Source of the DNA: Tenacibaculum sp. 190130A14a
GTDB lineage: Bacteria > Bacteroidota > Bacteroidia > Flavobacteriales > Flavobacteriaceae
NCBI RefSeq assembly: GCF_964048965.1
Contig: NZ_OZ040189.1
Coordinates: 1,736,001 to 1,800,000 of the forward strand
Length of the DNA: 64,000 bases
Direction: 5' to 3'
Position numbers and translations under genes: made by a program. How positions within the stretch are numbered: the first letter of the stretch is position 1; every line of letters begins with the position of its first letter. Shown here piece by piece: positions 17,201 to 25,815 of this stretch. Under the pieces are notes generated by a model, which worked only from the letters and a program-made list of their open reading frames with translations, was not told where the DNA came from and made no database searches.

Positions 17201-19400
17201 CTTCTTTTTTCTTGCATATAGTATTTTGTAAACGCATACCATAATCAGCTAACGCTTTAATTTCTTTAACACCGGCTAAACGTTCTCTACCAATAATTAA
17301 TAACCCTCGATTGCTGGCTTCAATGTGGTAGTATGTATTACTTTCGAAAAAGAGTACTAATTCATCTGTAAAGAAATGCTTTATTTCTGAAGTGCTTTTA
17401 CCAGATAAATAAAAACGTTTAGAAAAATCTGGATGCTCATCTATATCAATATCTTTAAATCCAGCGAAATGATATATATACTCAAAAATACCTTCACGAT
17501 CTAAAGTAAAATCAGGTACGTCATTTTCTAATTGAATATGTAGCATCGTTGCTTTTATAATTTGCTTGGCAAATAATTCACCCTCATGAAATTCAACATC
17601 AAACAACGTACAATTTTCATTAGAAAGTACATTTGATACCTTTTTAATTGTACGAGTTTTGAAATAACCAAAGCTAGGGATTTTTGTTACCTGAGAAGGC
17701 AATAATTGATATTCCCAACCTAACTCAGTACTGATATGTTGTAGTGATTTTTGTCTTTTAGTTAAATTATGAACGATACCTAAATCTTCTTGTTGCGTCG
17801 GTATATTTTTACGTAAAGCAAAAGGATGTTCACTAGTAGAGTTATGACTATCTAAACCAATTACTTCAAAATGACCTCCTTTACGTTTAAAAGATTCCGC
17901 ATAATTGTTGAGGTTTTCCATTACTGAATGATCTACAAAATCACATAAGGTAAAGTCAATAATAGCATCTTCATTTTCTGGGATTTGATCTAATTTTGCT
18001 TTTAGTTTAGTGTAGTTTAAAAAACTAGAGAAGTTCTTTACTGAAACGTAGTACTTATCATCCTCTTTAAACATTAGAACATTGGGTTTTAATAAGTTTC
18101 TAAAAAACAAACTAAAACTCTTATTGATAAATGTATGAATTACAAAAGTGGCTAGAATACCCACTAAAATACCAGTAATTAAACTTGTGGTAATGGTGGT
18201 TAACAAAGTAATTAAGAAAATAACTAACTGTTCCTTTCCAATTTTAAATACTTTGCTAATATTTTCTGGAGAAGCGAGCTTGTAACCAGTGTAAACTAAA
18301 ATAGCGGCTAATGCTGAAAGTGGAATCTTACGTAATTCACTAGCAAAAAGCAAAATAAATATTACTAAGAACGAAGCATGGAAGAAGTTTGCAGAACGAT
18401 TGCTTCCCTTATTATTTACGTTTACAGAACTACGAGCAATTACTGTTACCACATTTAAACCACCCAAGAAACCACTAATTACTGTAGCTAATCCCAAAGC
18501 TCGAATGTCTTTGTTTACATTAGAACGACGTTTTAATGGATCTAATTTATCTACAGCTTTAATACTCAATAAACTTTCTATACTAGCAATTAATGTAATA
18601 GAAATAACCGCGCTGATGAAGTCCATTTCATACACCTTTCCAAAATCAGGGAAGTTAAAATTAGAAACTACATCATCAGGAATATTAATTAATAAATTGG
18701 CATCGATAGGATAGTTACTAGCAGAAAAATACTCGAAAAAGTAATACATTCCAACACTTAACATTACAATCCACATAGGAGCAGGAACCAATTGGAAATA
18801 CTTATTTCTAATTTTACCATAGAATACCATAATAAGCAAACTTATAATACCTACACCACCAGCATACAAAACACTGGTACTATTAGAGGTAACGTAATTA
18901 TATAACCCTTCTGGTGTTTGTAATACTAATTGTACAATACTTCCTTTGGCATTTAAATTTCCTAACATTACATGAATTTGCTTTGCAAAAATTCCAATAC
19001 CTATAGCGGCTAGCATTCCTTGTATGGCAGATGCTGGGAAAAAATCTCCTAATGATCCAAGTCTTAAAAAACCTAGAATAACCATAATGAGCCCTGAGAT
19101 AACTATGGCAGCCAAGGTATATAAAAAACCTTGATGCATATCTCCAGCTCCAAGCGTGGTAATAGCCCCTAAAATAACTACTACTAAACCATTTCCTGGT
19201 CCTGTGATAGTTACATTAGAACCTCCTAATAAAGCTACTACAGAACCTCCAATAATTGCTGCTATAATTCCTGAAATAGGAGGTGCTCCTGAAGCCAATG
19301 CTAAACCTAAACCTAGAGGTAATGCTATTAAAGAAACAACAAAACCGGAAAAAAGGTTTTGTGGTATATCATTTATAAATGTTTTAAAATTATTCTTCAT
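17187..19400 (-). CDS. SulP-family anion transporter with STAS and extra C-terminal domain
   Basis: The 737-residue protein has a SulP membrane region (about 10-420, roughly 12-14 segments, starting PQNLFSGFVVSLIALPLGLG). A cytoplasmic STAS domain follows (about 445-540, with EDAIIDFTLCDFVDHSVMENL). Then comes a further domain of about 190 residues not typical of SulP proteins and unrecognised here. SulP transporters carry sulfate, bicarbonate or dicarboxylates, and bicarbonate is plausible because such genes often sit beside carbonic anhydrases, but none is seen here. The universal stress protein gene lies directly upstream on the same strand, with a gap of only 6 bases, so they are probably coexpressed. 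Confidence 0.9.
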   Translation of the reverse strand: MKNNFKTFINDIPQNLFSGFVVSLIALPLGLGLALASGAPPISGIIAAIIGGSVVALLGGSNVTITGPGNGLVVVILGAITTLGAGDMHQGFLYTLAAIVISGLIMVILGFLRLGSLGDFFPASAIQGMLAAIGIGIFAKQIHVMLGNLNAKGSIVQLVLQTPEGLYNYVTSNSTSVLYAGGVGIISLLIMVFYGKIRNKYFQLVPAPMWIVMLSVGMYYFFEYFSASNYPIDANLLINIPDDVVSNFNFPDFGKVYEMDFISAVISITLIASIESLLSIKAVDKLDPLKRRSNVNKDIRALGLATVISGFLGGLNVVTVIARSSVNVNNKGSNRSANFFHASFLVIFILLFASELRKIPLSALAAILVYTGYKLASPENISKVFKIGKEQLVIFLITLLTTITTSLITGILVGILATFVIHTFINKSFSLFFRNLLKPNVLMFKEDDKYYVSVKNFSSFLNYTKLKAKLDQIPENEDAIIDFTLCDFVDHSVMENLNNYAESFKRKGGHFEVIGLDSHNSTSEHPFALRKNIPTQQEDLGIVHNLTKRQKSLQHISTELGWEYQLLPSQVTKIPSFGYFKTRTIKKVSNVLSNENCTLFDVEFHEGELFAKQIIKATMLHIQLENDVPDFTLDREGIFEYIYHFAGFKDIDIDEHPDFSKRFYLSGKSTSEIKHFFTDELVLFFESNTYYHIEASNRGLLIIGRERLAGVKEIKALADYGMRLQNTICKKKEAIAI

Positions 19401-19406
19401 ATTAAG

Positions 19407-20231
19407 TTACTTCACTATTAAAACATCGGTTGGTAATTCTGATAAAATGTATTCTAAGTCCTGAGGGAAAATTCTATCAAATATCCCTGTTTTTGTTGGA
19501 GCATTCATAACAAGTAAATCGGCACGTTTTACTTTTGCATAATGTCCAATAGAATATCCTCTTTTACCAAAGATGTTTTGTGTTTTTACAGTAATATCTT
19601 TGGTGTTGATTTCTTCTAAAATTGAACGAACGCGTAAATTTTCACGTTTTTTTATCTGCTCTTTTATTTTCGTACTTTCTTCTAGAGTTTTATCATCGTT
19701 AACCCTAACATTTAATTCAGACTGACTAGTTTCTTCAACGATGGTTATTCTTTTACATCCCAAACTATGAGAAACATCAAAAGCTGTTTTTATAGTATCT
19801 TGTGTTTTGTCGTCTTTTAGACCATTCACAACAATATGTTTACAAGGAATTCTTTTTACAGAAGGTTTTATCATCAATAAAACAGAACATGGAGCTTTTC
19901 TAGTTAGTTTTCTGGCAATTGACCCTACATAATACTTATATAAATTTTCTCTTTGTAAAGCTCCTAGTATCAATAAATCAATTTGATGTTTATGAATAGT
20001 GTTTAGTATAACATTTACAGGGTTTCCTTCTTGCCAAATAGTGGTATAAGAATTTGTTTCTGGAACAATATCTAGTAATTGTTTTAGTTTTGCTTCTTTC
20101 TCTGGAGTTTTCTTACCAACATGAACTCCAACAAGTTGAGCGTTGAGCATATCAGCTAATCGAATTGCTTCAAATAAGTTGGCTTTTAAATTTGGAGAAA
20201 AAGCAATACCAATAAGAATTTTTTTCGTCAA
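19407..20231 (-). CDS. Universal stress protein (two UspA domains)
   Basis: With a TTG start at 20231-20229 the product is about 274 residues: LTKKILIGIAFSPNLKANLFEAIRLAD opens the first UspA domain (about 1-135, with the G-x2-G-like segment LGALQRENLYKYYVGSIARKLTRKAPCSVLL), and a second, more degenerate domain follows (about 140-274, ending LPTDVLIVK). The frame stays open to 20312, but that extension overlaps the promoter region of the divergent antiporter gene and encodes an unrelated hydrophobic stretch, so I prefer the shorter start. Tandem Usp proteins often regulate adjacent transporters, which fits the SulP gene downstream and the antiporter upstream. Confidence 0.85.
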   Translation of the reverse strand: MTKKILIGIAFSPNLKANLFEAIRLADMLNAQLVGVHVGKKTPEKEAKLKQLLDIVPETNSYTTIWQEGNPVNVILNTIHKHQIDLLILGALQRENLYKYYVGSIARKLTRKAPCSVLLMIKPSVKRIPCKHIVVNGLKDDKTQDTIKTAFDVSHSLGCKRITIVEETSQSELNVRVNDDKTLEESTKIKEQIKKRENLRVRSILEEINTKDITVKTQNIFGKRGYSIGHYAKVKRADLLVMNAPTKTGIFDRIFPQDLEYILSELPTDVLIVK

Positions 20232-20315
20232 AATTTGTATTTTAAGCCGCCGAAGATAGAGTTTTATTATCGCATACGAAAAAATAACTATTAAGAACAC
20301 TGAACTTGACAATAT

Positions 20316-22133
20316 ATGATTGAATTAGCAGGAATTATCATTCTAGGAATTTTAGCACAATGGGTAGCATGGAAATTCAAAATACCAGCAATTTTACCAT
20401 TAATATTAATAGGCCTTTTTGTTGGTCCGATTGCGGCTGAATTTTTTAATGAAGATGGAAGTAAATGGATTGAGCCTGTTTGGAATGGAACCAAAGGATT
20501 GTTTCCTGGTAATGGTCTGTTTTACTTTGTTTCGTTAGCTATAAGTATTATCCTTTTTGAAGGAGGGTTAACTCTGAGGAAAAGTGAAATATCAAATGTA
20601 GGTCCCGTTATAACTAAGTTAATAACTTTAGGGTCTGCCGTGACTTTTGTGATTTCGGCCATATTTGCGCATTATATTTTCAATTTAGGGTGGGAAATTT
20701 CTATGCTATTTTCAGCATTGATTATTGTTACTGGACCTACCGTAATATCTCCTATTTTAAGAAATATTCCTTTAAAGAAAGATGTAGCAGCAGTATTAAA
20801 ATGGGAAGGAATACTAATTGATCCTATTGGAGCTTTAGTAGCGGTATTAATGTTTGAGTTTATTAGTGTAGGAGGAGGAAGCGGATTTACTAAGACAGCT
20901 TTATTAGAGTTTGGAAAGATTTTATTGTTTGGGTTTACCTTCGGATTTACTTTTGCACACGCTCTTATATTTGTTGTAAACCGAAAATTGGTTCCTCACT
21001 ATTTATTAAATGTAGTAGCATTATCATCGGTATTATTAGTTTTTGTACTATCGGATTTGTTCGCTCATGAATCAGGATTACTTTCTGTAGTAGTTATGGG
21101 TATGGTCATTGCAAACAGTAAAATTCATAGTTTTGATGAACTACTTTATTTTAAAGAATCATTATCAGTTTTATTGATTTCGATCTTATTCATTTTATTA
21201 GCTGCCAACATGAATATTAGCGAATTAAAATTAGTATTCAATTGGGAAGCTCTATTGTTATTTGCATCAGTTGTATTAATTATCCGACCATTAGGAGTAT
21301 TTCTAAGTACCTATAATTCTAAACTAAAATTGAATGAAAAGTTATTTATAAGTTGGGTTGGTCCTAGAGGTATTGTAGCAGCTGGTATTGCGTCTCTATT
21401 CGGAACAAAATTAATGCAGCAAGGAGTAGAAGGAGCCGAGTATATTACTCCTTTAGTATTTATGATTGTGTTAGGAACAGTTTTATTAAATGCAACAACG
21501 GCAAGATTGTTTGCAAAGTTAGTTGGGGTTTTCTTAAAAGAATCGAAAGCAATTGTTATCATTGGAGCTTCTGAAGCATCTCGCTTGATTGCTAAATACC
21601 TAATAGATAATGATCGAAGAGTGGTGTTGTTAGATAGAAATAAGAGTTATATCAATGAAGCAAGAGATAATGGAATAGAAGCATTTGATGTTGACATTTT
21701 TCACGATAGTTTAGATGAAAATGTAGAATTGAATGATGTTGGATATTTAATAGCAATGACAGGTAGTGATGCGGTAAATGAATTTGCAATAAATCAATTT
21801 TCTGAATTATATGGAGAACAAGGAACCTTTAGAATTGCAACTTCAAATGAGGCTAAATTGGAAGATAATCAGATGAATGGAATGCTATTAAGTTGTAAAG
21901 ATGATTATATTAATTTAAATGACAGTGCTAGAGATTATCCTAACATGAATGAGTTAGTAGTAAGCTCTTCTGAAGATTACCTTAATAAGTTAAAAGTAAT
22001 TAATGATGAGTTAAAGTCAATTCCATTATTTGTGAAAATGGGAGAGAACTTTGAAGTAGTTACCAATGTAAAAGCAGAAGATATTCAGGAAAATAATACA
22101 ATTGTTTATCTAGGAAAAGAACTAGACATCTAA
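20316..22133 (+). CDS. Cation:proton antiporter (CPA family) with TrkA-N domain
   Basis: The 605-residue protein has about 12 membrane segments (1-395), including GPTVISPILRNIPLKKDV and the typical WVGPRGIVAAGIAS near residue 350. A cytoplasmic RCK/TrkA-N domain follows (about 405-530), with AIVIIGASEASRLIAKYL as the nucleotide-binding turn, and a short tail (to 605) resembling a TrkA-C segment. It should exchange Na+ or K+ for protons and be gated by nucleotide binding to the RCK domain. It diverges from the Usp gene, and its last 12 bases overlap the end of the convergent dnaX gene. Confidence 0.9.
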   Translation: MIELAGIIILGILAQWVAWKFKIPAILPLILIGLFVGPIAAEFFNEDGSKWIEPVWNGTKGLFPGNGLFYFVSLAISIILFEGGLTLRKSEISNVGPVITKLITLGSAVTFVISAIFAHYIFNLGWEISMLFSALIIVTGPTVISPILRNIPLKKDVAAVLKWEGILIDPIGALVAVLMFEFISVGGGSGFTKTALLEFGKILLFGFTFGFTFAHALIFVVNRKLVPHYLLNVVALSSVLLVFVLSDLFAHESGLLSVVVMGMVIANSKIHSFDELLYFKESLSVLLISILFILLAANMNISELKLVFNWEALLLFASVVLIIRPLGVFLSTYNSKLKLNEKLFISWVGPRGIVAAGIASLFGTKLMQQGVEGAEYITPLVFMIVLGTVLLNATTARLFAKLVGVFLKESKAIVIIGASEASRLIAKYLIDNDRRVVLLDRNKSYINEARDNGIEAFDVDIFHDSLDENVELNDVGYLIAMTGSDAVNEFAINQFSELYGEQGTFRIATSNEAKLEDNQMNGMLLSCKDDYINLNDSARDYPNMNELVVSSSEDYLNKLKVINDELKSIPLFVKMGENFEVVTNVKAEDIQENNTIVYLGKELDI

Positions 22134-23822
22134 TCCAAAGGTGTTTTTAAGTGTTTCTAAAAGAGGATTCTTCTCTTTAAGCTTTTGATATTTTTCGTGT
22201 GGAGTATATGCAAATTTCTTTTCGACTTTTTCATTTACGACCACTTTAATACTAATACCATAGTTGTTTAACGTTTCACGTAAATGTTTTAATAACTTTG
22301 GTTTAGCTTTTTCAAGCTGATTAGACATTAAACTATTAGGTAACGAAAAGAGTATTTCGAAGTTGTTTGATAGTTTTGGTTCTCCTGCAGTAATTACAGA
22401 AGCTACACTTCGTTCACCACCATTATAAAGCTTAAAATAATATTTTTTCCAAGCATCCTTTAATTGCTCTTCCGTAAAAGGTGTTTTAGGATGATTATCG
22501 AAGTTTTCTTCTAAATCAGAACTTTTTTCTTCACGCTTCTCATGAACACTTTTTAACGTAAGAGAAGATGAACGTCTACGAACTCCTTCTAATCTAGGTT
22601 TCTTTATTTTAACCTCTTCCTGAGGAATAACTTTCTTTTCAACAGGTCGTTGTTGAACGGGAGAAGGAGTAGGTTTTACTTCTTTCTTTACTTTTGAAAT
22701 TTTAGGAGATAAAGAAGTAAAAAATGTAGCAGGAATTATGTAGTTGCTAGATTTTTTTTTTGCTCCATCAAAAGTGATAGAGGCAATTTGCATTAAAGTA
22801 AGTTCTACCAGTAAACGCTGATTTTTACTACTTCTGTATTTTAAATCACAGTCATTAGCTTTATCAATGGCAGGTAATAAAAACTGCATACTAGCCTTAT
22901 TAGCCTGTTCTAAATATTTTTTCTTAGTATTATCACCAACTTCTAAGAGCTGAATGGTTGCACTATCTTTAGCAACCAATAAATCTCTAAAATGAGATGC
23001 CAGTCCGCTAATAAAGTGATGTCCTTCAAAACCTTTAGAAAGAACTTCATTAAAAGCCATTAATACTTCCGGAATTTTGTTAGATAATAACAAATCAGTC
23101 ATATTAAAATATACATCATAATCTAAAACGTTCAAGTTTTGAGTAACTGCCTCACGAGTTAGATTATTACCAGAAAAACTCACCACTCTATCAAAAATAG
23201 ATAGGGCATCACGCATAGCTCCATCTGCTTTTTGAGCAATAATATGAAGCGCATCATCATCGGCAGTAATATTTTCTTTTGCGCAAATCGTTTTTAAATA
23301 CTCTTTAGCATCTAATACACCAATTCGTTTAAAATCAAAAATTTGACAACGAGATAAAATCGTTGGAATTATCTTGTGTTTTTCAGTGGTGGCTAAGATA
23401 AAAATAGCATGTGCAGGTGGCTCTTCAAGCGTCTTTAAAAAAGCATTAAAGGCTGCTTGTGAAAGCATGTGCACCTCATCAATAATGTATACCTTGTATT
23501 TTCCAGTTTGAGGAGGAATTCTTACCTGATCTGTTAAATTACGAATATCATCAACAGAGTTATTCGAAGCTGCATCTAATTCGAAAATATTAAAAGCAAA
23601 ATCTTCATCTTCTGTGGTTGAACTTTCTTGGTTTATTCGTTTTGCTAAGATTCTAGCACACGAAGTTTTACCAACACCTCTTGGTCCTGTAAACAATAAA
23701 GCTTGTGCTAAATGATTGTTTTTTATAGCATTTTCTAACGTATTTGTAATGGCTTGTTGCCCTACAACATCCTCAAAATTTTGAGGTCTATATTTACGTG
23801 CCGATACTATAAAATGTTCCAT
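22122..23822 (-). CDS. dnaX: DNA polymerase III subunit gamma/tau, lacking the zinc module
   Basis: The 566-residue clamp-loader ATPase begins MEHFIVSARKYRPQNFEDVVGQ. It has Walker A GPRGVGKTSC (about 45-54), Walker B YIIDEVHML, sensor 1 ATTEKHKI and the SRC arginine finger. Domain III runs to about residue 365, followed by a basic Pro/Lys-rich linker (370-460) and a C-terminal domain (460-566) for polymerase or helicase contacts. The zinc-binding loop (four Cys in E. coli DnaX) between the P-loop helix and the ELDAASNNSVDDIR motif is replaced by a short acidic loop without cysteines. No slippery frameshift site for a separate gamma form was recognised. Confidence 0.95.
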   Translation of the reverse strand: MEHFIVSARKYRPQNFEDVVGQQAITNTLENAIKNNHLAQALLFTGPRGVGKTSCARILAKRINQESSTTEDEDFAFNIFELDAASNNSVDDIRNLTDQVRIPPQTGKYKVYIIDEVHMLSQAAFNAFLKTLEEPPAHAIFILATTEKHKIIPTILSRCQIFDFKRIGVLDAKEYLKTICAKENITADDDALHIIAQKADGAMRDALSIFDRVVSFSGNNLTREAVTQNLNVLDYDVYFNMTDLLLSNKIPEVLMAFNEVLSKGFEGHHFISGLASHFRDLLVAKDSATIQLLEVGDNTKKKYLEQANKASMQFLLPAIDKANDCDLKYRSSKNQRLLVELTLMQIASITFDGAKKKSSNYIIPATFFTSLSPKISKVKKEVKPTPSPVQQRPVEKKVIPQEEVKIKKPRLEGVRRRSSSLTLKSVHEKREEKSSDLEENFDNHPKTPFTEEQLKDAWKKYYFKLYNGGERSVASVITAGEPKLSNNFEILFSLPNSLMSNQLEKAKPKLLKHLRETLNNYGISIKVVVNEKVEKKFAYTPHEKYQKLKEKNPLLETLKNTFGLDV

Positions 23823-23844
23823 TAATTACTTTTGTTTACTTGAA

Positions 23845-23875
23845 CAAAAATAGAAAACCCAACAGCAACACACAA
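23845..23875 (-). promoter_or_regulatory. Promoter of dnaX
   Basis: On the minus strand TATTTTTG (23852 to 23845) fits TAnnTTTG, with TTG (23875-23873) 20 bases upstream. The dnaX ATG follows 22 bases after the -7 element. Confidence 0.6.
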
Positions 23876-23964
23876 ACAATTTTCTTAAGGAAAACATAAA
23901 GTTGTAAACAATTGTATGTAGTTGTTTTTTTTAACGACCAATGAGTCATAAACATTATAAAAGA

Positions 23965-24606
23965 ATGAAAAAATACATTTTAGCAGTACTTACTTTAAGT
24001 TTAGTGTTTTATAGTTTTAAAACAGTAGGAGAGCATGATAAAGAGAAGGTATTACCTAAGAATATTGAAACTAAAGTAGCATATTTTGCAAGTGGATGTT
24101 TTTGGTGTGTAGAGGCCATTTTTGAAAGTGTAAATGGAGTAGAAGAGGCTGTTTCTGGTTATGCTGGAGGACATACAAAAAGACCTACGTATCAAACTAT
24201 AGGAACTGGAAGAACTGGACATGCAGAAACGGTAGCAGTATATTACGATCCTAAAATAGTGAGTTTTCAAACCTTAGTAGATGTTTTTTTTGGATCTCAT
24301 AATCCAACAACAAAAAACGGGCAACATCCAGATTATGGAACACAATATCGTTCTATTGCTTTTTATCAAAACGAGAAGGAGAAAAAAATCATTGAGAATA
24401 CCATTGAGAAATTAAATAAAGAAATTTATAAAGGTAAAATAGTGACTGAAGTTACCAGTTTTACTAGGTTTCATAGAGCTGAAGAGTATCACCAAAACTA
24501 TGAAAAGTTACATCCTTATAATTCTTATGTAAGGAATGTCTCAATACCGAGACTAAACAAATTCAAAAGAAAGTTTCCCCATCTTTTAAAAAATAAAGTT
24601 CATTAA
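23965..24606 (+). CDS. msrA: Peptide-methionine (S)-S-oxide reductase MsrA, exported form
   Basis: From the ATG at 23965 the product is 213 residues and starts with a signal-like segment MKKYILAVLTLSLVFYSF. An in-frame ATG at 23941 would add 8 residues before it. The MsrA domain begins VAYFASGCFWCVEAIFE, where GCFWC holds the catalytic Cys, and continues through YAGG, GTGRTGHAETV, GQHPDYGTQYRS and the final HRAEEYHQNY. It reduces methionine-S-sulfoxide in proteins, here probably in the periplasm or at the membrane given the signal sequence. It is a single-gene unit with a terminator. Confidence 0.93.
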   Translation: MKKYILAVLTLSLVFYSFKTVGEHDKEKVLPKNIETKVAYFASGCFWCVEAIFESVNGVEEAVSGYAGGHTKRPTYQTIGTGRTGHAETVAVYYDPKIVSFQTLVDVFFGSHNPTTKNGQHPDYGTQYRSIAFYQNEKEKKIIENTIEKLNKEIYKGKIVTEVTSFTRFHRAEEYHQNYEKLHPYNSYVRNVSIPRLNKFKRKFPHLLKNKVH

Positions 24607-24637
24607 TAGAATTTATTAATTAATAGTTTGAATGCTG

Positions 24638-24677
24638 AAACCTTTTGATCTAGTGATAGGTCAAAAGGTTTTATTTT
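24638..24677 (+). terminator. Terminator after msrA
   Basis: AAACCTTTTGA at 24638-24648 pairs exactly with TCAAAAGGTTT at 24661-24671, followed by TATTTTTT. The 3' arm touches the end of the convergent DUF6787 gene. Confidence 0.8.
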
Positions 24678-24976
24678 TTAAATAAAAACCCAAGTCCTAA
24701 GCGACTTAAAAACTTCTTTTCAAATTCCCAGAAGAAATCAAACTTTCCAAATAACCAACCTACTATTGGTAAGGTAGTTTGATAAATAGGAAAAATCAAT
24801 AGGAAACGATAAAGACCATATAAAAACCAATGTGTATTATCTGAAGTGATATTAAAAAATGATAAAACAGGACCTCCTATTTTAGCGGCAAAAGACCCGT
24901 TAATTGAAAAAACCAGTAGTACTGCAATGACATCCCAAGTAGTTTTTAGCCCCCAACGTTGTTTTAATTTTTCCAT
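24671..24976 (-). CDS. DUF6787 family small membrane protein
   Basis: The 101-residue protein begins MEKLKQRWGLKTTWDVIAVLL and has two to three membrane segments, then the family-like motif FPIYQTTLPIVGWLFGKFDFFWEFEKKFLSRLG. Homologues in flavobacteria have sometimes been labelled diacylglyceryl transferases, but the protein is far too short for Lgt and lacks its motifs. The function is unknown. Confidence 0.75.
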   Translation of the reverse strand: MEKLKQRWGLKTTWDVIAVLLVFSINGSFAAKIGGPVLSFFNITSDNTHWFLYGLYRFLLIFPIYQTTLPIVGWLFGKFDFFWEFEKKFLSRLGLGFLFKK

Positions 24977-25049
24977 GGTGCAAAAATAACTAAAAGAAAA
25001 AGGGCAAACAACAAATGTTTACCCTTTTAAGAATGTATTTTAATTAAGT

Positions 25050-25697
25050 TTATTTCTTACCAAAAAGTCCACCAAGTAATCCTCCTAATAATCCACCTGA
25101 TTTTTGATTGCTAGCTCCACCTAATACCATTCCTGCTACATCATCTACAACACTACCATCTCCATCAGCATCTAAGATTTGCTCAAGGAAGCTTTGTTCT
25201 TTCTGAGCAGAGTTACCTCCTAATAAACCTCCAAGTAGTCCAGTTAAGTCACCAGAGTTATTTACATTACTTTGACGTGTTTGCTTACCTAAAACCCCCA
25301 TTAAAATTGGAGCTGCGGTTTTTAAAATATTAGCAACTGATCCAGCATCAATTCCTGCTTTTTGACCAATAACTGCCTCAACACCTTGTTGTTTATTACC
25401 CAAAACATGACCTAAAATTTTGCTTCCATCTTGTAAAACATCCGCATTTACTCCACCTTGAAATAAATCTCCAAGATTATCTAAAATACTTCCATCATGT
25501 TTGTTAGATAAAGCACCCATTAAACCTTCAGCACCTTGCGGTGTAGCTGCATTACGTTGCATCGCTTTCATTAAAACTGGTAAAGCCATAGTTAATACAC
25601 TTCCAGTTTTATTAGTGTCTTGCCCTGTAGATCCTGCTACTCCTGAGATTATAGTTTTTCCTAAGTCGCTGTTTAATAGGTCTAAAATTCCTTCCAT
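25050..25697 (-). CDS. DUF937 protein with a calcium-loop-like motif
   Basis: The 215-residue protein begins MEGILDLLNSDLGKTIISGVAGSTGQD, typical of DUF937. The N-terminal 135 residues are helical with Ala/Gly-rich repeats. Near residue 180 there is a dockerin- or EF-hand-like loop, DADGDGSVVDDVAGM, and the tail is a run of GGLLGG repeats ending FGKK. The family is widespread but its role is unknown. It resembles YidB-type proteins. There is no signal peptide. It stands alone on the minus strand. Confidence 0.8.
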   Translation of the reverse strand: MEGILDLLNSDLGKTIISGVAGSTGQDTNKTGSVLTMALPVLMKAMQRNAATPQGAEGLMGALSNKHDGSILDNLGDLFQGGVNADVLQDGSKILGHVLGNKQQGVEAVIGQKAGIDAGSVANILKTAAPILMGVLGKQTRQSNVNNSGDLTGLLGGLLGGNSAQKEQSFLEQILDADGDGSVVDDVAGMVLGGASNQKSGGLLGGLLGGLFGKK

Positions 25698-25815
25698 TTG
25701 TTCTTTTTTAAGATTAGTAATTCGTTTTCAGTAATTGAGACACAAGTTACGAATTTAAAGTCACATTTGTTTCAATAATTATTTTTACCTTTCAGCTTTT
25801 AAAATAAACTATTAC

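Noticed and set aside
20232..20312. Longer N-terminal extension of the universal stress protein
   Set aside because: It starts at a TTG near the divergent antiporter ATG, encodes an unrelated hydrophobic stretch, and the UspA fold begins after the TTG at 20231.
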